A DNA stretch of 64,000 nt from Catenulispora acidiphila DSM 44928 (lineage in GTDB: Bacteria > Actinomycetota > Actinomycetes > Streptomycetales > Catenulisporaceae): positions 7,006,001 to 7,070,000 of the forward strand of contig NC_013131.1 of the NCBI RefSeq assembly GCF_000024025.1, written 5' to 3'. The notes below the pieces were generated by a model, which was given only the letters and a program-made list of their open reading frames with translations, was not told where the DNA came from and did no database searches. Each line of letters starts with the position of its first letter. Within the stretch, counting starts at the first letter, position 1. Positions 42,416 through 53,988 of this stretch are shown here, one piece after another. The position numbers and the translations under genes are program-made.

Positions 42416-42442
42416 GCGAATGATCATCGCGGTGCAACACAT
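42404..42442 (-). CDS. candidate 12-residue Erm leader peptide MCCTAMIIRTRL
   Basis: An ATG at 42442 opens a 12-codon frame ending at 42404, 111 bases upstream of the erm start. It contains Arg-Thr-Arg, an R-x-R motif; macrolide-dependent ribosome stalling at Arg/Lys-x-Arg/Lys motifs is known from ErmD-type leaders. A TAGGCT box lies eight bases before the ATG, so the leader may be at the very 5' end of the mRNA. Its last codons form one arm of the hairpin described at 42366-42415. There is no independent proof of translation. Confidence 0.4.
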   Translation of the reverse strand: MCCTAMIIRTRL

Positions 42443-42514
42443 GGTCACGGAGCCTAGCAAGGGCGCGCTGGATCTTCCCGTCATTTATGTGGCTGTACGG
42501 CGGGAACGAGGGTG

Positions 42515-46231
<3,717 letters not shown>

Positions 46232-46284
46232 GCGACGGCACTTCCTCTCGCGGAGTCCGCGCTCCGCCTCGGGCTGATGGGGTG

Positions 46285-46375
46285 CGGACGGCAGGCAGTT
46301 CCTGGCTCGCGGCCCGAAGGTCGCTCACAGTTGCGGGACAGCGCCCGATTCGCACGGGCTTCCTGGGACTGTCGT
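46285..46375 (-). ncRNA. cobalamin (B12) riboswitch controlling cobN
   Basis: The minus strand shows the core of the class: CCAGGAAGCCCGTGCGAATC near 46365-46346, then GCGCTGTCCCGCAACTGTGA at 46343-46324, and the B12 box region GAGCCAGGAACTGCCTGCC near 46309-46291. These match the conserved GTGCGAATC, CCCGCAACTG and GCCAGG...CTGCC elements. It ends about 55 bases before the cobN start. A transcription terminator is not obvious, so it may act on the ribosome-binding site, as is usual in actinobacteria. Confidence 0.92.
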
Positions 46376-46425
46376 CTTGGTGCACAGTGTGCCAGATGGA
46401 CGGCGGAGGTCTACCGCTCTCCTCC

Positions 46426-47370
46426 CTACCGTGATCGCGCGAGGGCTCCCGCCAAGCGTGCGGCCGCGACCGCCGAGGCGAGCCCGACCGTCGCCGACAA
46501 CACCGCGGCCCGACGAATGTCCGCCACGCGCGGCGCACGACCGGTCCCCATGACAGGACGATGCTCGACGGCGTCGCCATAGGTGTTGGTACCGCCGAGG
46601 CGCACGCCCAGGGCACCGGCGGCGGAGGCTTCGCAGCGTCCCGCATTCGGACTTGGATGCCGGGCGCCATCACGTCGCAGAACCCTGAGCGCCCGCACCG
46701 GGCTGCCGCCGACAACCGGCGCCGCAGCTACGGTGACGACACCGGTGAAGCGTGCGGGAACCCAGTTGAGGACATCATCGAGGCGCGCCGAGGCCCACCC
46801 GAAGTTCCGGTACTTGGCATTGCGGTAGCCGACCATCGCATCCAGCGTGTTGGACGCCCGATACGCCAGCAGCCCCGGAATCCCCGCCACCGCACCCCAG
46901 AACAACGGCGCCACCACGGCATCAGAGGTGTTCTCAGCCACCGACTCCACCACCGCCCGCGCAATCTGATCGGCATCCAACCCCCGCGGATCCCGCCCAC
47001 ACAGATGCGGCAACCGCTCCCTCGCCGCCGCAAGATCACCGCCACCCAACGACTCCCCGATAGCAGAAGCCTCACGCCGCAACGAAGTCCCACCCAGCAC
47101 AGTCCACGTAGCCGCAGCAGTCAAAGCAGCACCAACCACCGGCCGCCCCCGCCCGACCCACTCAGCCGCAACCCCCACCACCCCCGCCCCCGCAACAAGC
47201 ACCCCGGCATAAGCCACCCCCGCACCCCGCGAATCCGCATACAAAACCCCCCGCACCCCCGAAGCCACCCGCCCAAACCCCGCCACCGGATGCCCCCGCC
47301 CCGGATCCCCAAAGCACCAATCAGCCACAAACCCCACCGCCAACCCCACCACCCGCGCCGAAGATCGCAT
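46426..47370 (-). CDS. cobD: adenosylcobinamide-phosphate synthase CobD/CbiB
   Basis: 314 residues. The N-terminus GLAVGFVADWCFGDPGRGHPV is the family signature (GDP-x4-HP), followed by LGGTSLRREASAIGESL, RDPRGLDADQIARAVVESVAENTSD in parts, and APLFWGAVAGIPGLLAYRAS, NTLDAMVGYRN. It is a membrane enzyme that attaches aminopropanol phosphate to the corrin ring. It lies upstream of cobN on the same strand with the riboswitch between them, so cobD itself is outside riboswitch control unless another element lies further up; none is visible. Confidence 0.95.
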   Translation of the reverse strand: MRSSARVVGLAVGFVADWCFGDPGRGHPVAGFGRVASGVRGVLYADSRGAGVAYAGVLVAGAGVVGVAAEWVGRGRPVVGAALTAAATWTVLGGTSLRREASAIGESLGGGDLAAARERLPHLCGRDPRGLDADQIARAVVESVAENTSDAVVAPLFWGAVAGIPGLLAYRASNTLDAMVGYRNAKYRNFGWASARLDDVLNWVPARFTGVVTVAAAPVVGGSPVRALRVLRRDGARHPSPNAGRCEASAAGALGVRLGGTNTYGDAVEHRPVMGTGRAPRVADIRRAAVLSATVGLASAVAAARLAGALARSR

Positions 47371-47437
47371 CCCGCCAATCTAGCGACGCCCCCACACCCG
47401 CCCGCCACGACGCCACACCCAACGCCCACCCCGCCCC

Positions 47438-47661
47438 GCGAACTGCGAACCAATCCGCCTGATCACCTCGCCCACACCGGCCAGCCCCGCCACCGGTCAG
47501 CCGCACCTCGCCACCACGCCCTGGCCAGAACTAGCCCCGCCGAACCTGCCAACCAACCTGCTTGATCACTCCACCCGCACCGGACTGCCCGCCATCAACA
47601 AGCCGCACCTCGCCCCGGCGAATCTGCCAACCGATCCGTTTGATCGCCGAGCCCGTCGCCG
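47438..47661. repeat. degenerate 102-base tandem repeat, about 2.3 copies, between cobD and the COG4280 gene
   Basis: Related blocks start at 47438, 47540 and 47618; a second shared block (GCCGCACCTCGCC) occurs at 47500 and 47602. Copies one and two are 102 bases apart, copy three is 78 bases later, as if 24 bases were lost. On the minus strand one frame gives IKRIGWQIRRGEVRLVDGG and IKQVGWQVRRG, so the repeat was 34 codons long and may come from a decayed coding sequence. The 371-base space 47371-47741 holds no intact gene. Confidence 0.7.
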
Positions 47662-47741
47662 ACCACCACTAGCGCCCTACCGCCGCGCCGCCCCACCCGC
47701 CTGCTCCCCGGATCCCCTCGCCGGCGGGCTACATTAAGCAC

Positions 47742-48482
47742 GTGGGCACCGCCTTTCTGCTCCTGTCCGTCTTCCTGGCCTGCGCGGTTGAGGCTGTGGA
47801 GGCGCTCACGATCGTGCTCGCCGTCGGGCTGACGCGTGGGTGGCGGTCCGCGCTACAGGGGGTTGCAGCGGGGCTGTTGCTGCTCGCCGCTGTGGTGGCG
47901 GGGCTTGGGCCGGCGCTGACTGTGCTGCCGCTCAAGGCGTTGCGGTTGGTTGTTGGCGGGTTGCTGCTCACCTTTGGGCTTCAGTGGCTGCGCAAGGCGG
48001 TGCTGCGCGCGTCTGGGTACAAGGACCTGCGGGATGAGGCCGCTGCTTATCAGCGTGGGGTTGCTGCGGCGAAGACGGCTGCTGCCTCGAAGCGGTCCGT
48101 TGTCGAGGACTGGTACGCCTTCACCCTCAGCTTCAAGGGCGTCGTCCTGGAAGGTCTGGAGGTCGCTTTCATCGCCTTGACGTTCGGTGCGAACCAGCAC
48201 GACATTCCCCTCGCCGCGGTTGCCGCAGTGGCAGCTGTGCTGACCGTCTGTGCGGCGGGGGTGGCGATCAAGGCACCGTTGGCGCGGGTGCCGGAGAACA
48301 CGATGAAGTTCGCGGTCGGGGTGATGCTCACCGGGTTCGGGACGTTCTGGGGTGCCGAGGGGGCGGGCGCCGAGTGGCCCGGCGGTGATGCCTCGCTTCC
48401 GCTCGTGCTGGCCTACGTTCTGCTCGTCGCGCTGGGTGCGGTGTGGGTCCTGAAGCGGAGGCATGCGGCGTGGGCAAGGTGA
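47742..48482 (+). CDS. COG4280-type integral membrane protein
   Basis: 246 residues with six or seven membrane helices. The first helix has FLACAVEAVEALTIVLAVGL, and a later one SFKGVVLEGLEVAFIALTFG; the paired acidic motifs EAVEA and EGLEV resemble the internal duplicates of cation transporters such as TMEM165/GDT1 or Ftr1, so a metal or cation transport role is possible. The GTG follows TACATT by six bases (probable leaderless start). The small gene that follows overlaps its end by 13 bases. Confidence 0.8.
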   Translation: MGTAFLLLSVFLACAVEAVEALTIVLAVGLTRGWRSALQGVAAGLLLLAAVVAGLGPALTVLPLKALRLVVGGLLLTFGLQWLRKAVLRASGYKDLRDEAAAYQRGVAAAKTAAASKRSVVEDWYAFTLSFKGVVLEGLEVAFIALTFGANQHDIPLAAVAAVAAVLTVCAAGVAIKAPLARVPENTMKFAVGVMLTGFGTFWGAEGAGAEWPGGDASLPLVLAYVLLVALGAVWVLKRRHAAWAR

Positions 48483-48676
48483 AGGCCTTCGGGTTGTTCT
48501 GGTACGACTTCGTCTTCGGCGACGATCCGCTGGTCGCCGTGCTCGTCGTCGCCGCGCTGGCCGGGACCGCCGCGCTCAGCACGCACACCACCGCCTCGTG
48601 GTGGCTCCTGCCGCTGGTTGTCGCCCTCGCTCTCGCTGCGACGCTGGCCCGTGCCGTCGGGAAGAAAGAGGAGTAA
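48470..48676 (+). CDS. small two-helix membrane protein, partner of the COG4280-type protein
   Basis: 68 residues from a GTG at 48470. It starts GKVKAFGLFWYDFVFGDDPL and has two hydrophobic segments (about 21-36 and 42-60) and a charged end (GKKEE). It overlaps the preceding gene by 13 bases, so the two are made together and may form one complex. Its function is unknown. Confidence 0.8.
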   Translation: MGKVKAFGLFWYDFVFGDDPLVAVLVVAALAGTAALSTHTTASWWLLPLVVALALAATLARAVGKKEE

Positions 48677-48716
48677 GCAGCGAGGTAGGGACAAGCCGCA
48701 AAACCCAGCACCCGCC

Positions 48717-51158
48717 CTAAGAACCCGCCACCTCCACCCGCGTCCGCAGCCGCGCGTCCCACGCCGACCGCGCCGCGATCAGCTCCCGCACTCCCCCGCG
48801 CACGTACCACCGCCCCTGCTCCGCGTCCCAGCGCGCCAGCACGCGTGCCGGGATGGTAATCGGCACGGTCGCGATCTCGTTAGGCGCGGCGAACGTCGAG
48901 CCGAAACCGATCAGCCGCTGCGGGCAATCGCCCTCGCCGGCCAGATAGACCTGCACCACCTCGCGCCCGATCCGCCCGCCGGTGTTGCGTACCCGCACCG
49001 CCAGCTCGATGTCGCCGGCTGGGGTAGGCGCGGCCGTCATGTCCTCGTACTCCCAGGTGGTGTAGCCCAAGCCGTGGCCGAAGGGGTACGCCGGGACGAT
49101 CTCAGCCTTCTCATACCCCCGGTACCCGAACATCGCCCCCTCGGCGTAGACGATCTTCCCGTCCACCGGCCGCGTGGACAACACCGGTGCGTCGGCGGCG
49201 GTCTTCGGGAACGTCGTGGGCAGCCGCCCGCCGGGCTCGACCGCGCCGGTCACCGCGTCGGCGACGGCGTGCCCACCCTCCTGCCCCGGGAACCACGCCC
49301 ACAGCACCGCCGGTGTCAGCGCGCGCCAGGGCATCTCCACCGGCGCCCCGGCGTTCACCACCACGATCGTGCGCGGGTTGGCCTGCGCCACCGCCGCGAC
49401 CAGCTCGTCCTGCCGCCCCGGCAGCCTCAGGTCGGTCCGGTCCGACCCCTCGCTCTCCACCTCATCGGTCGTACCGACCACCACGATCGCCACGTCGGCG
49501 GCGTGCGCCGCCGCGACCGCCGCGGCGAACAGCTCCTCCTCGCCGGGTTCCGGCCTCCCGTGGTGCAGTCCGAACATCGCGACCGGCAGGTCCGGATCGA
49601 CCTGCACGACCGTCTCCAGCCGCACGGTCCCGGGGTCCATCTCGATCTCGACCCGGTGCTCCGGCGGCCTGACCAGCCCCTCGGTCAGGTCGGCGCCCGC
49701 AGTCGGGGACAGCGTGATCTTCATCGGCGCGTTGTCGCCGATCACCAGCCGGAACACGCCGATCCCGGACACCGAGAACTGATGGTTGCCCGCCTCGCCG
49801 AGGACGACGTCCGCGCGCACCCGGATCCCGGCGGTCCTGACCGGCAGCCCGCCCATGAACACGAACCGCGACGTCTGCCGCACCTCGCTGCCCAGCACGT
49901 CGCCCGCCGGATCGATGAAGTCCACGCGCATCCCCGGCTGCCCGGTGTCGGGATCGGTCGCGGTCTCCGGCGTGAGCGGCGGCAGCAGACGCTGCGTGAC
50001 CACGCCTTCGGCGTACTCGACGGTCACCGTCGGCCCGAACGCCTCGGTCAGCCCTGTCAGAGGGCTGATGACGTAAGCCGGGTTCACATGAGCCGAGCCG
50101 CCGCCCTGAGCCGTCAGATGCTTGGCGTTCGGCCCGATGACCGCCACCCGCGAGACCGAATGCGGATTCAGCGGCAGCAACGGCTCGCCGGCGAAGGCCT
50201 CGTTGCGCAACACCACCATGGCGCGCGCCGCAATGTCGCGAAGCTGCGCGGCGGCGTCGTCCGGCGTGCTCACCGCGGGCAGCGGATCGGAGCCGTCCAG
50301 GGATCCCGTGCGATCGGCCAGCCGCAGGAGTCGCAGCACCTTGTCATCGATCACTGATTCAGCGACCTCGCCCTTGCCCACGGCCGCCACCAGCGCCTCG
50401 CCCCACGGTCCCTGCGGACCAGGACCGGGCATCACCACGTCCAACCCGGCGTTCGCCGAAGCCGCCGCCGACCGCGTGGCGAACCAGTCGGACACGACCA
50501 CGCCGTCGAACCCGTAGCCGTCCTTGAGCACCCCGGCGATCAGCGCCTCGTTGTCGGTCATGGTTACGCCGTCCACGGAGTTGTACGCCGCCATCACCGA
50601 CCACGCGCCGGCGCGCACCGCGGCCTCGAACGGCGGCAGGTACACCTCGCGCAGCGTCGTCTCATCGATCTCGGCGTCGTAGGTCATGCGCTCGGTCTCG
50701 GATTCGTTGCCGATGAAGTGCTTGACGGTCGAGGCGACGCCCGCGCTCTGCACTCCGTCGACGAACGCCGCGGCGACCGTCGCGGTCAGCACCGGGTCCT
50801 CCGAATAGCACTCGAAATGCCGTCCACCCAAGGGACTGCGGTGCAAGTTGACGTTCGGCGCCAAGTGCCAGGCGACACTCTTGTCCCGCGCCTGCGCTCC
50901 CATCAGCACCCCGGCACGCCGCACCTGTCCGGGGTCCCAGGTAGCGGCCAGCGCCGTCGGGTTCGGGAACAGCAGTGAGGGATCGCGCTCGTCCCAGGTC
51001 GTGCCGCGCACGCCTGCGGGCCCGTCCGACAGCGAGATCTTGCGCAGCCCGATCTCCGGGACGGCGCGCAGCGACCAAAAGTCCTCGCCGGTCAGCAGCG
51101 CGACCTTCTCCTCGAGCGTGAGGCGTCCGACGAGGCCGGCCAGCGCCTTGGCATCCAT
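48717..51158 (-). CDS. GH3 beta-glucosidase with PA14 insert
   Basis: 813 residues from the ATG at 51158 (AAGGGA eight bases upstream; GTG 51161 possible). The N-terminal barrel shows EIGLRKISLSDGPAGVRG, HLAPNVNLHRSPLGGRHFEC, STVKHFIGNESETER and the nucleophile Asp in FDGVVVSDWFATRSA. The second domain has VIGPNAKHLTAQGGGSAHVN and the acid/base Glu region SEGSDRTDLRLPG. A PA14 domain lies at about 400-540 and a fibronectin-like domain ends the protein. There is no signal peptide, so it likely cleaves imported disaccharides. Confidence 0.95.
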   Translation of the reverse strand: MDAKALAGLVGRLTLEEKVALLTGEDFWSLRAVPEIGLRKISLSDGPAGVRGTTWDERDPSLLFPNPTALAATWDPGQVRRAGVLMGAQARDKSVAWHLAPNVNLHRSPLGGRHFECYSEDPVLTATVAAAFVDGVQSAGVASTVKHFIGNESETERMTYDAEIDETTLREVYLPPFEAAVRAGAWSVMAAYNSVDGVTMTDNEALIAGVLKDGYGFDGVVVSDWFATRSAAASANAGLDVVMPGPGPQGPWGEALVAAVGKGEVAESVIDDKVLRLLRLADRTGSLDGSDPLPAVSTPDDAAAQLRDIAARAMVVLRNEAFAGEPLLPLNPHSVSRVAVIGPNAKHLTAQGGGSAHVNPAYVISPLTGLTEAFGPTVTVEYAEGVVTQRLLPPLTPETATDPDTGQPGMRVDFIDPAGDVLGSEVRQTSRFVFMGGLPVRTAGIRVRADVVLGEAGNHQFSVSGIGVFRLVIGDNAPMKITLSPTAGADLTEGLVRPPEHRVEIEMDPGTVRLETVVQVDPDLPVAMFGLHHGRPEPGEEELFAAAVAAAHAADVAIVVVGTTDEVESEGSDRTDLRLPGRQDELVAAVAQANPRTIVVVNAGAPVEMPWRALTPAVLWAWFPGQEGGHAVADAVTGAVEPGGRLPTTFPKTAADAPVLSTRPVDGKIVYAEGAMFGYRGYEKAEIVPAYPFGHGLGYTTWEYEDMTAAPTPAGDIELAVRVRNTGGRIGREVVQVYLAGEGDCPQRLIGFGSTFAAPNEIATVPITIPARVLARWDAEQGRWYVRGGVRELIAARSAWDARLRTRVEVAGS

Positions 51159-51170
51159 CACAGGTTCCCT

Positions 51171-51182
51171 TCGAACGTTTCA
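51171..51182. promoter_or_regulatory. LacI-type operator-like sequence TCGAACGTTTCA before the GH3 gene
   Basis: The centre AACGTT with flanks is 8 of 12 palindromic and resembles the GAAACGTTTC form of LacI-family operators. It lies 12 bases upstream of the GH3 start. No LacI gene is in the window. Confidence 0.3.
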
Positions 51183-51423
51183 GCGACACCGCGGGCACGC
51201 CGAGACCACCGCCGCACACCGGGCATCACCGCCGATCATCCGGCGCGGGCGGGGGGACGCAACCCTTGTCCCTCTTACCCGCGCATCCGGGTGCATCCGG
51301 GTGGGCGGGGATCTTCTCCCCCGTTCACCGGATTTTTCGCCGAACCCGCGTAATGAAAGTTCCCAGACCCCGTCTCTTCTCCTGAGGGGTCTTCCACTGG
51401 GACCCCGAGTGAGGGAGGCGACG

Positions 51424-51960
51424 ATGGTGACCGAGAACGGCCGGGCCGAGTTGCGGGAGTTCTACACCGACCCCGCCCTACCGCTGACGATCGCGGTGGG
51501 ACAGGCCTTCGACCTGGTGAGCATGCCGGCGGCCGTCGGGCACGCGGCGCTTGCGGCGCTGCGGGCCCGCAGAGTGCGGCTCGGTCCCGTCGTCGCCGAC
51601 TCGCGGAAGTCCGTGATGAGGGTGGGATTCCTGGTGGCTCCGGCGCATGCGCCGGACTCCCCGCACTCCACGCGGAGTCTCCGCGCAGAGGTAGGAACAT
51701 CGCCGGAAACCGTTCTGTACGCACAGAACGGCGCCGGGCACGCCGAGACCGCCGCGCTGCGCGACTGGGTCGGCCGATTAGGCGGGGCCCTCGGCGTCCG
51801 CGTCGGGGGCCGGGGCTCCACAGCCACTCTGCCGCCACTGTTGCCGTGGCGCGGGTGGCTGCACTGGCTTGTGCCGCCGGGCACCCCGGCAGTGCTGTGG
51901 ACGCCGGCCGGCGCGCTGCTGACGGTGCTCTCCGAGCGCACCGGAGCGCGCGCCTTGTGA
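51424..51960 (+). CDS. hypothetical protein, possibly related to primase-polymerase N-terminal domains
   Basis: 178 residues; GGGAGG lies five bases before the ATG at 51424. The text EFYTDPALPLTIAVGQAFDL, VSMPAAVGHAALAALRARRV, RLGPVV and VLWTPAGALLTVLSER gives an alpha/beta domain. The opening resembles the start of bifunctional primase/polymerase (Prim-Pol) N-terminal domains (AV/GxxFD, GPVA), but I see no catalytic Asp pair, so this is a weak guess. It is followed by a strong terminator. No export signal. Confidence 0.72.
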   Translation: MVTENGRAELREFYTDPALPLTIAVGQAFDLVSMPAAVGHAALAALRARRVRLGPVVADSRKSVMRVGFLVAPAHAPDSPHSTRSLRAEVGTSPETVLYAQNGAGHAETAALRDWVGRLGGALGVRVGGRGSTATLPPLLPWRGWLHWLVPPGTPAVLWTPAGALLTVLSERTGARAL

Positions 51961-51967
51961 GATCAGC

Positions 51968-51998
51968 CCGGACCGGCGGCTCGTCACCGCCGGTCCGG
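51968..51998 (+). terminator. hairpin terminator after the hypothetical gene
   Basis: Twelve-base perfect arms (CCGGACCGGCGG and CCGCCGGTCCGG) with a seven-base loop begin eight bases after the stop at 51960. Confidence 0.88.
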
Positions 51999-52144
51999 AT
52001 CGTGTCAACACCCTGTGTTGGGAAAACCACGGTTCATCCGGTCGGGTACATCGCACTCGTATTACCGCACAAGCGACGGTGTGGTGGCCCAAGCTGTCCC
52101 CGGCCGCGTACCGGCGCCCTCGGCGGTGTCGCGCGGCGGTCCAC

Positions 52145-52180
52145 GTCCTGTTTCGTGTCCTGTTTCGTGTCCTGATTCGT
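52145..52180. repeat. 12-base tandem repeat, three units, in the leader of the ECF sigma gene
   Basis: GTCCTGTTTCGT twice and GTCCTGATTCGT once, ending 27 bases before the GTG at 52208. In frame it would read VLFR repeated, but the strong ribosome-binding site lies downstream, so the repeat is leader or promoter DNA. Confidence 0.9.
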
Positions 52181-52207
52181 GTCGACGCCGACGCTAGGAG
52201 GCCGTCC

Positions 52208-53803
52208 GTGCCCGTCCCCGGGGAGCAGCAGCACCCACCGACCGACGCCGAGCTGATCGCCATGGTGCGGGCCGGCGACCGGCGCGCGTACGGGCCGCTG
52301 TACGAGCGGCACCGACGCGCGGCGCTGCGCGTGGCGCGCCATCTGGCGCGGGACGAGGCCGCCGCGGACGACCTGGCCGCCGAGGCGTTCACCCGGGTGC
52401 TGGCGGCGATCGACCGCGGGAACGGACCGGACGAGGCGTTCCGCGCCTACCTCTACACGACGCTGCGGCGCACGGCCTTCGACTGGGCCGAGTCGGAAAA
52501 ACGCCTGCGGCTGGTGGAGAACATCGCCGAGCTGGAGGTGACGGCGGCGCCGGTGACCGGCGCGGACCGGGACCCGCTGGACGAGGCCTTCGACCGCCAG
52601 ATCACCTCCCGCGCCTTCCACTCGCTGCCGGAGCGCTGGCAGATCGTGCTGTGGCATCTGGAGGTCGAGGGCGAGTCGCCGGTGGAGGTGGCGCCGCTGT
52701 TGAACCTGTCGCCGTCGGCGGTCTCGGCGCTGGCGTACCGGGCCCGCGAGGGCTTACGCCAGGCGTTCCTCCAGGAGCACTTAGCCGAGACCGTGAACGA
52801 CCGCTGCCGGCCGTTCGCGCAGCGGCTGGCGGCGTTCGTCCGCGGCAAGCTCGGGACGCGCGACACGGCGAAGGTCGAGCGCCACCTGGATACGTGTGCT
52901 GATTGCACAGGGCTCTACCTGGAACTGCTGAAGTTCAACGAGTCCCTGCCGGAGGTCCTCTCGCCTCTAGTATTCGGATCCGCCGCCGCGGCGAAGATCA
53001 TCGCCGGGGTGGCGGTGGGCGCCGCGGCCGGCGCCGGTCTGATGGCGACGTCGGCGGGCACCACCGCGACGGTCGTCGGCGGCGGCACCGCGGCGGGTGC
53101 TGCGGCCGACGGGACGGCGAAGGCCGGCGCACTGCTCGCGCGCTGGCTGATGCAGCTGCGCAAGGCACGGACCCAGGCGATCACGATGGCGGCGGTCGCG
53201 GTGGTGGCGTGCGCGATCCTGGCGTGGGGCATGTCGGGCGGGACGGGAGCGCCGCCGCTGGAAACGCCGCCGTCCAGCGCACCGGCGGTCGCGCTGCCCG
53301 CGCCGACGCGCGTCGCCAGCACCAAGCCGACACCGAAGCCCGCACCGCCGGCTCCGAAGCCCACGAACCCGCCCGTAGTGAAGCCGACGCCGGTGCGCTA
53401 CAGCTCGATCGTGAAGCCGCCCGCGCCCCGGCCGCGTCCCACGCCGCCCAAGCCGAAGCCGACACCGGCGCCGACGCCCACACCGGTCCCGAGCCCGACC
53501 CAGCCGGCACGGACGCCGACCACGCCGCCCCCTCCGCCGCCGTCGAGCTCACCGACGCCCACACCCCCGGCGCCGACGCACTCCACCGAGGAGCCGACGA
53601 TCTGCGAACTGGCGTGGCAGGCGATAAAGGATCCGACGCCGGAGAACATCGGGCTGATCCTCGCGGCGCGGTGGGACCCGTTCTGCGTGCCGGTGCCGTG
53701 GGTGCCCTGGCTGCAATGGCCGCCGGCGCACGGCACGCATCAGGTCGGACAACACGGCGCGCACACCGAACGAAGCGAGAAGGTGCACTACGCGGATTGG
53801 TAG
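52208..53803 (+). CDS. ECF sigma factor fused to a zinc-binding anti-sigma-like domain, membrane segment and Pro-rich tail
   Basis: 531 residues; AGGAGG six bases before the GTG fixes the start. Sigma region 2 spans about 15-95 (AYGPLYERHRRAALRVARHL, DDLAAEAFTRVLAAI, RAYLYTTLRRTAFDW) and region 4 about 135-190 (LPERWQIVLWHLEVEGESPV, LLNLSPSAVSALAYRAREGL). Then C200, H226, C230 and C233 (C-x25-H-x3-C-x2-C) match the zinc anti-sigma motif. A membrane helix lies near 324-342, and a Pro/Thr-rich stretch of about 130 residues leads to a C-terminal domain with paired Cys (TICELAWQAIKDPTPENIGL; DPFCVPVPWVPWLQW). The sigma is thus tethered to the membrane by its own anti-sigma-like part; release by proteolysis or zinc loss is likely. 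Confidence 0.92.
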   Translation: MPVPGEQQHPPTDAELIAMVRAGDRRAYGPLYERHRRAALRVARHLARDEAAADDLAAEAFTRVLAAIDRGNGPDEAFRAYLYTTLRRTAFDWAESEKRLRLVENIAELEVTAAPVTGADRDPLDEAFDRQITSRAFHSLPERWQIVLWHLEVEGESPVEVAPLLNLSPSAVSALAYRAREGLRQAFLQEHLAETVNDRCRPFAQRLAAFVRGKLGTRDTAKVERHLDTCADCTGLYLELLKFNESLPEVLSPLVFGSAAAAKIIAGVAVGAAAGAGLMATSAGTTATVVGGGTAAGAAADGTAKAGALLARWLMQLRKARTQAITMAAVAVVACAILAWGMSGGTGAPPLETPPSSAPAVALPAPTRVASTKPTPKPAPPAPKPTNPPVVKPTPVRYSSIVKPPAPRPRPTPPKPKPTPAPTPTPVPSPTQPARTPTTPPPPPPSSSPTPTPPAPTHSTEEPTICELAWQAIKDPTPENIGLILAARWDPFCVPVPWVPWLQWPPAHGTHQVGQHGAHTERSEKVHYADW

Positions 53804-53822
53804 TTCGCCACCGATGCAGCCC

Positions 53823-53942
53823 GGCGCGGTCGCCGGTCGCTTGTCGACCATCAGTCGGCCGCGCTGTGTCGCGCGCCGCGTGGCTGGCGCGGTCGCCGGT
53901 CGCCCATCAGCCGGCCGCGCTGTGTCACGCCCCGCGTGCCGC
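53823..53942. repeat. 63-base imperfect tandem repeat, two copies
   Basis: GGCGCGGTCGCCGGTCGC starts both copies (53823 and 53886); the second lacks six bases after it. They lie in the 185-base space between the ECF gene and DUF3151 gene. Confidence 0.85.
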
Positions 53943-53988
53943 GTGCCGCGTCGCCCCGCACCACCACCGGCGCGGGTAGCCTCTAGCC

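Noticed and set aside
48618-50357. 579-residue plus-strand frame opposite the GH3 gene
   Set aside because: Composition is Arg/His/Pro-rich, typical of antisense frames in GC-rich DNA, and the GH3 frame has full domain motifs.
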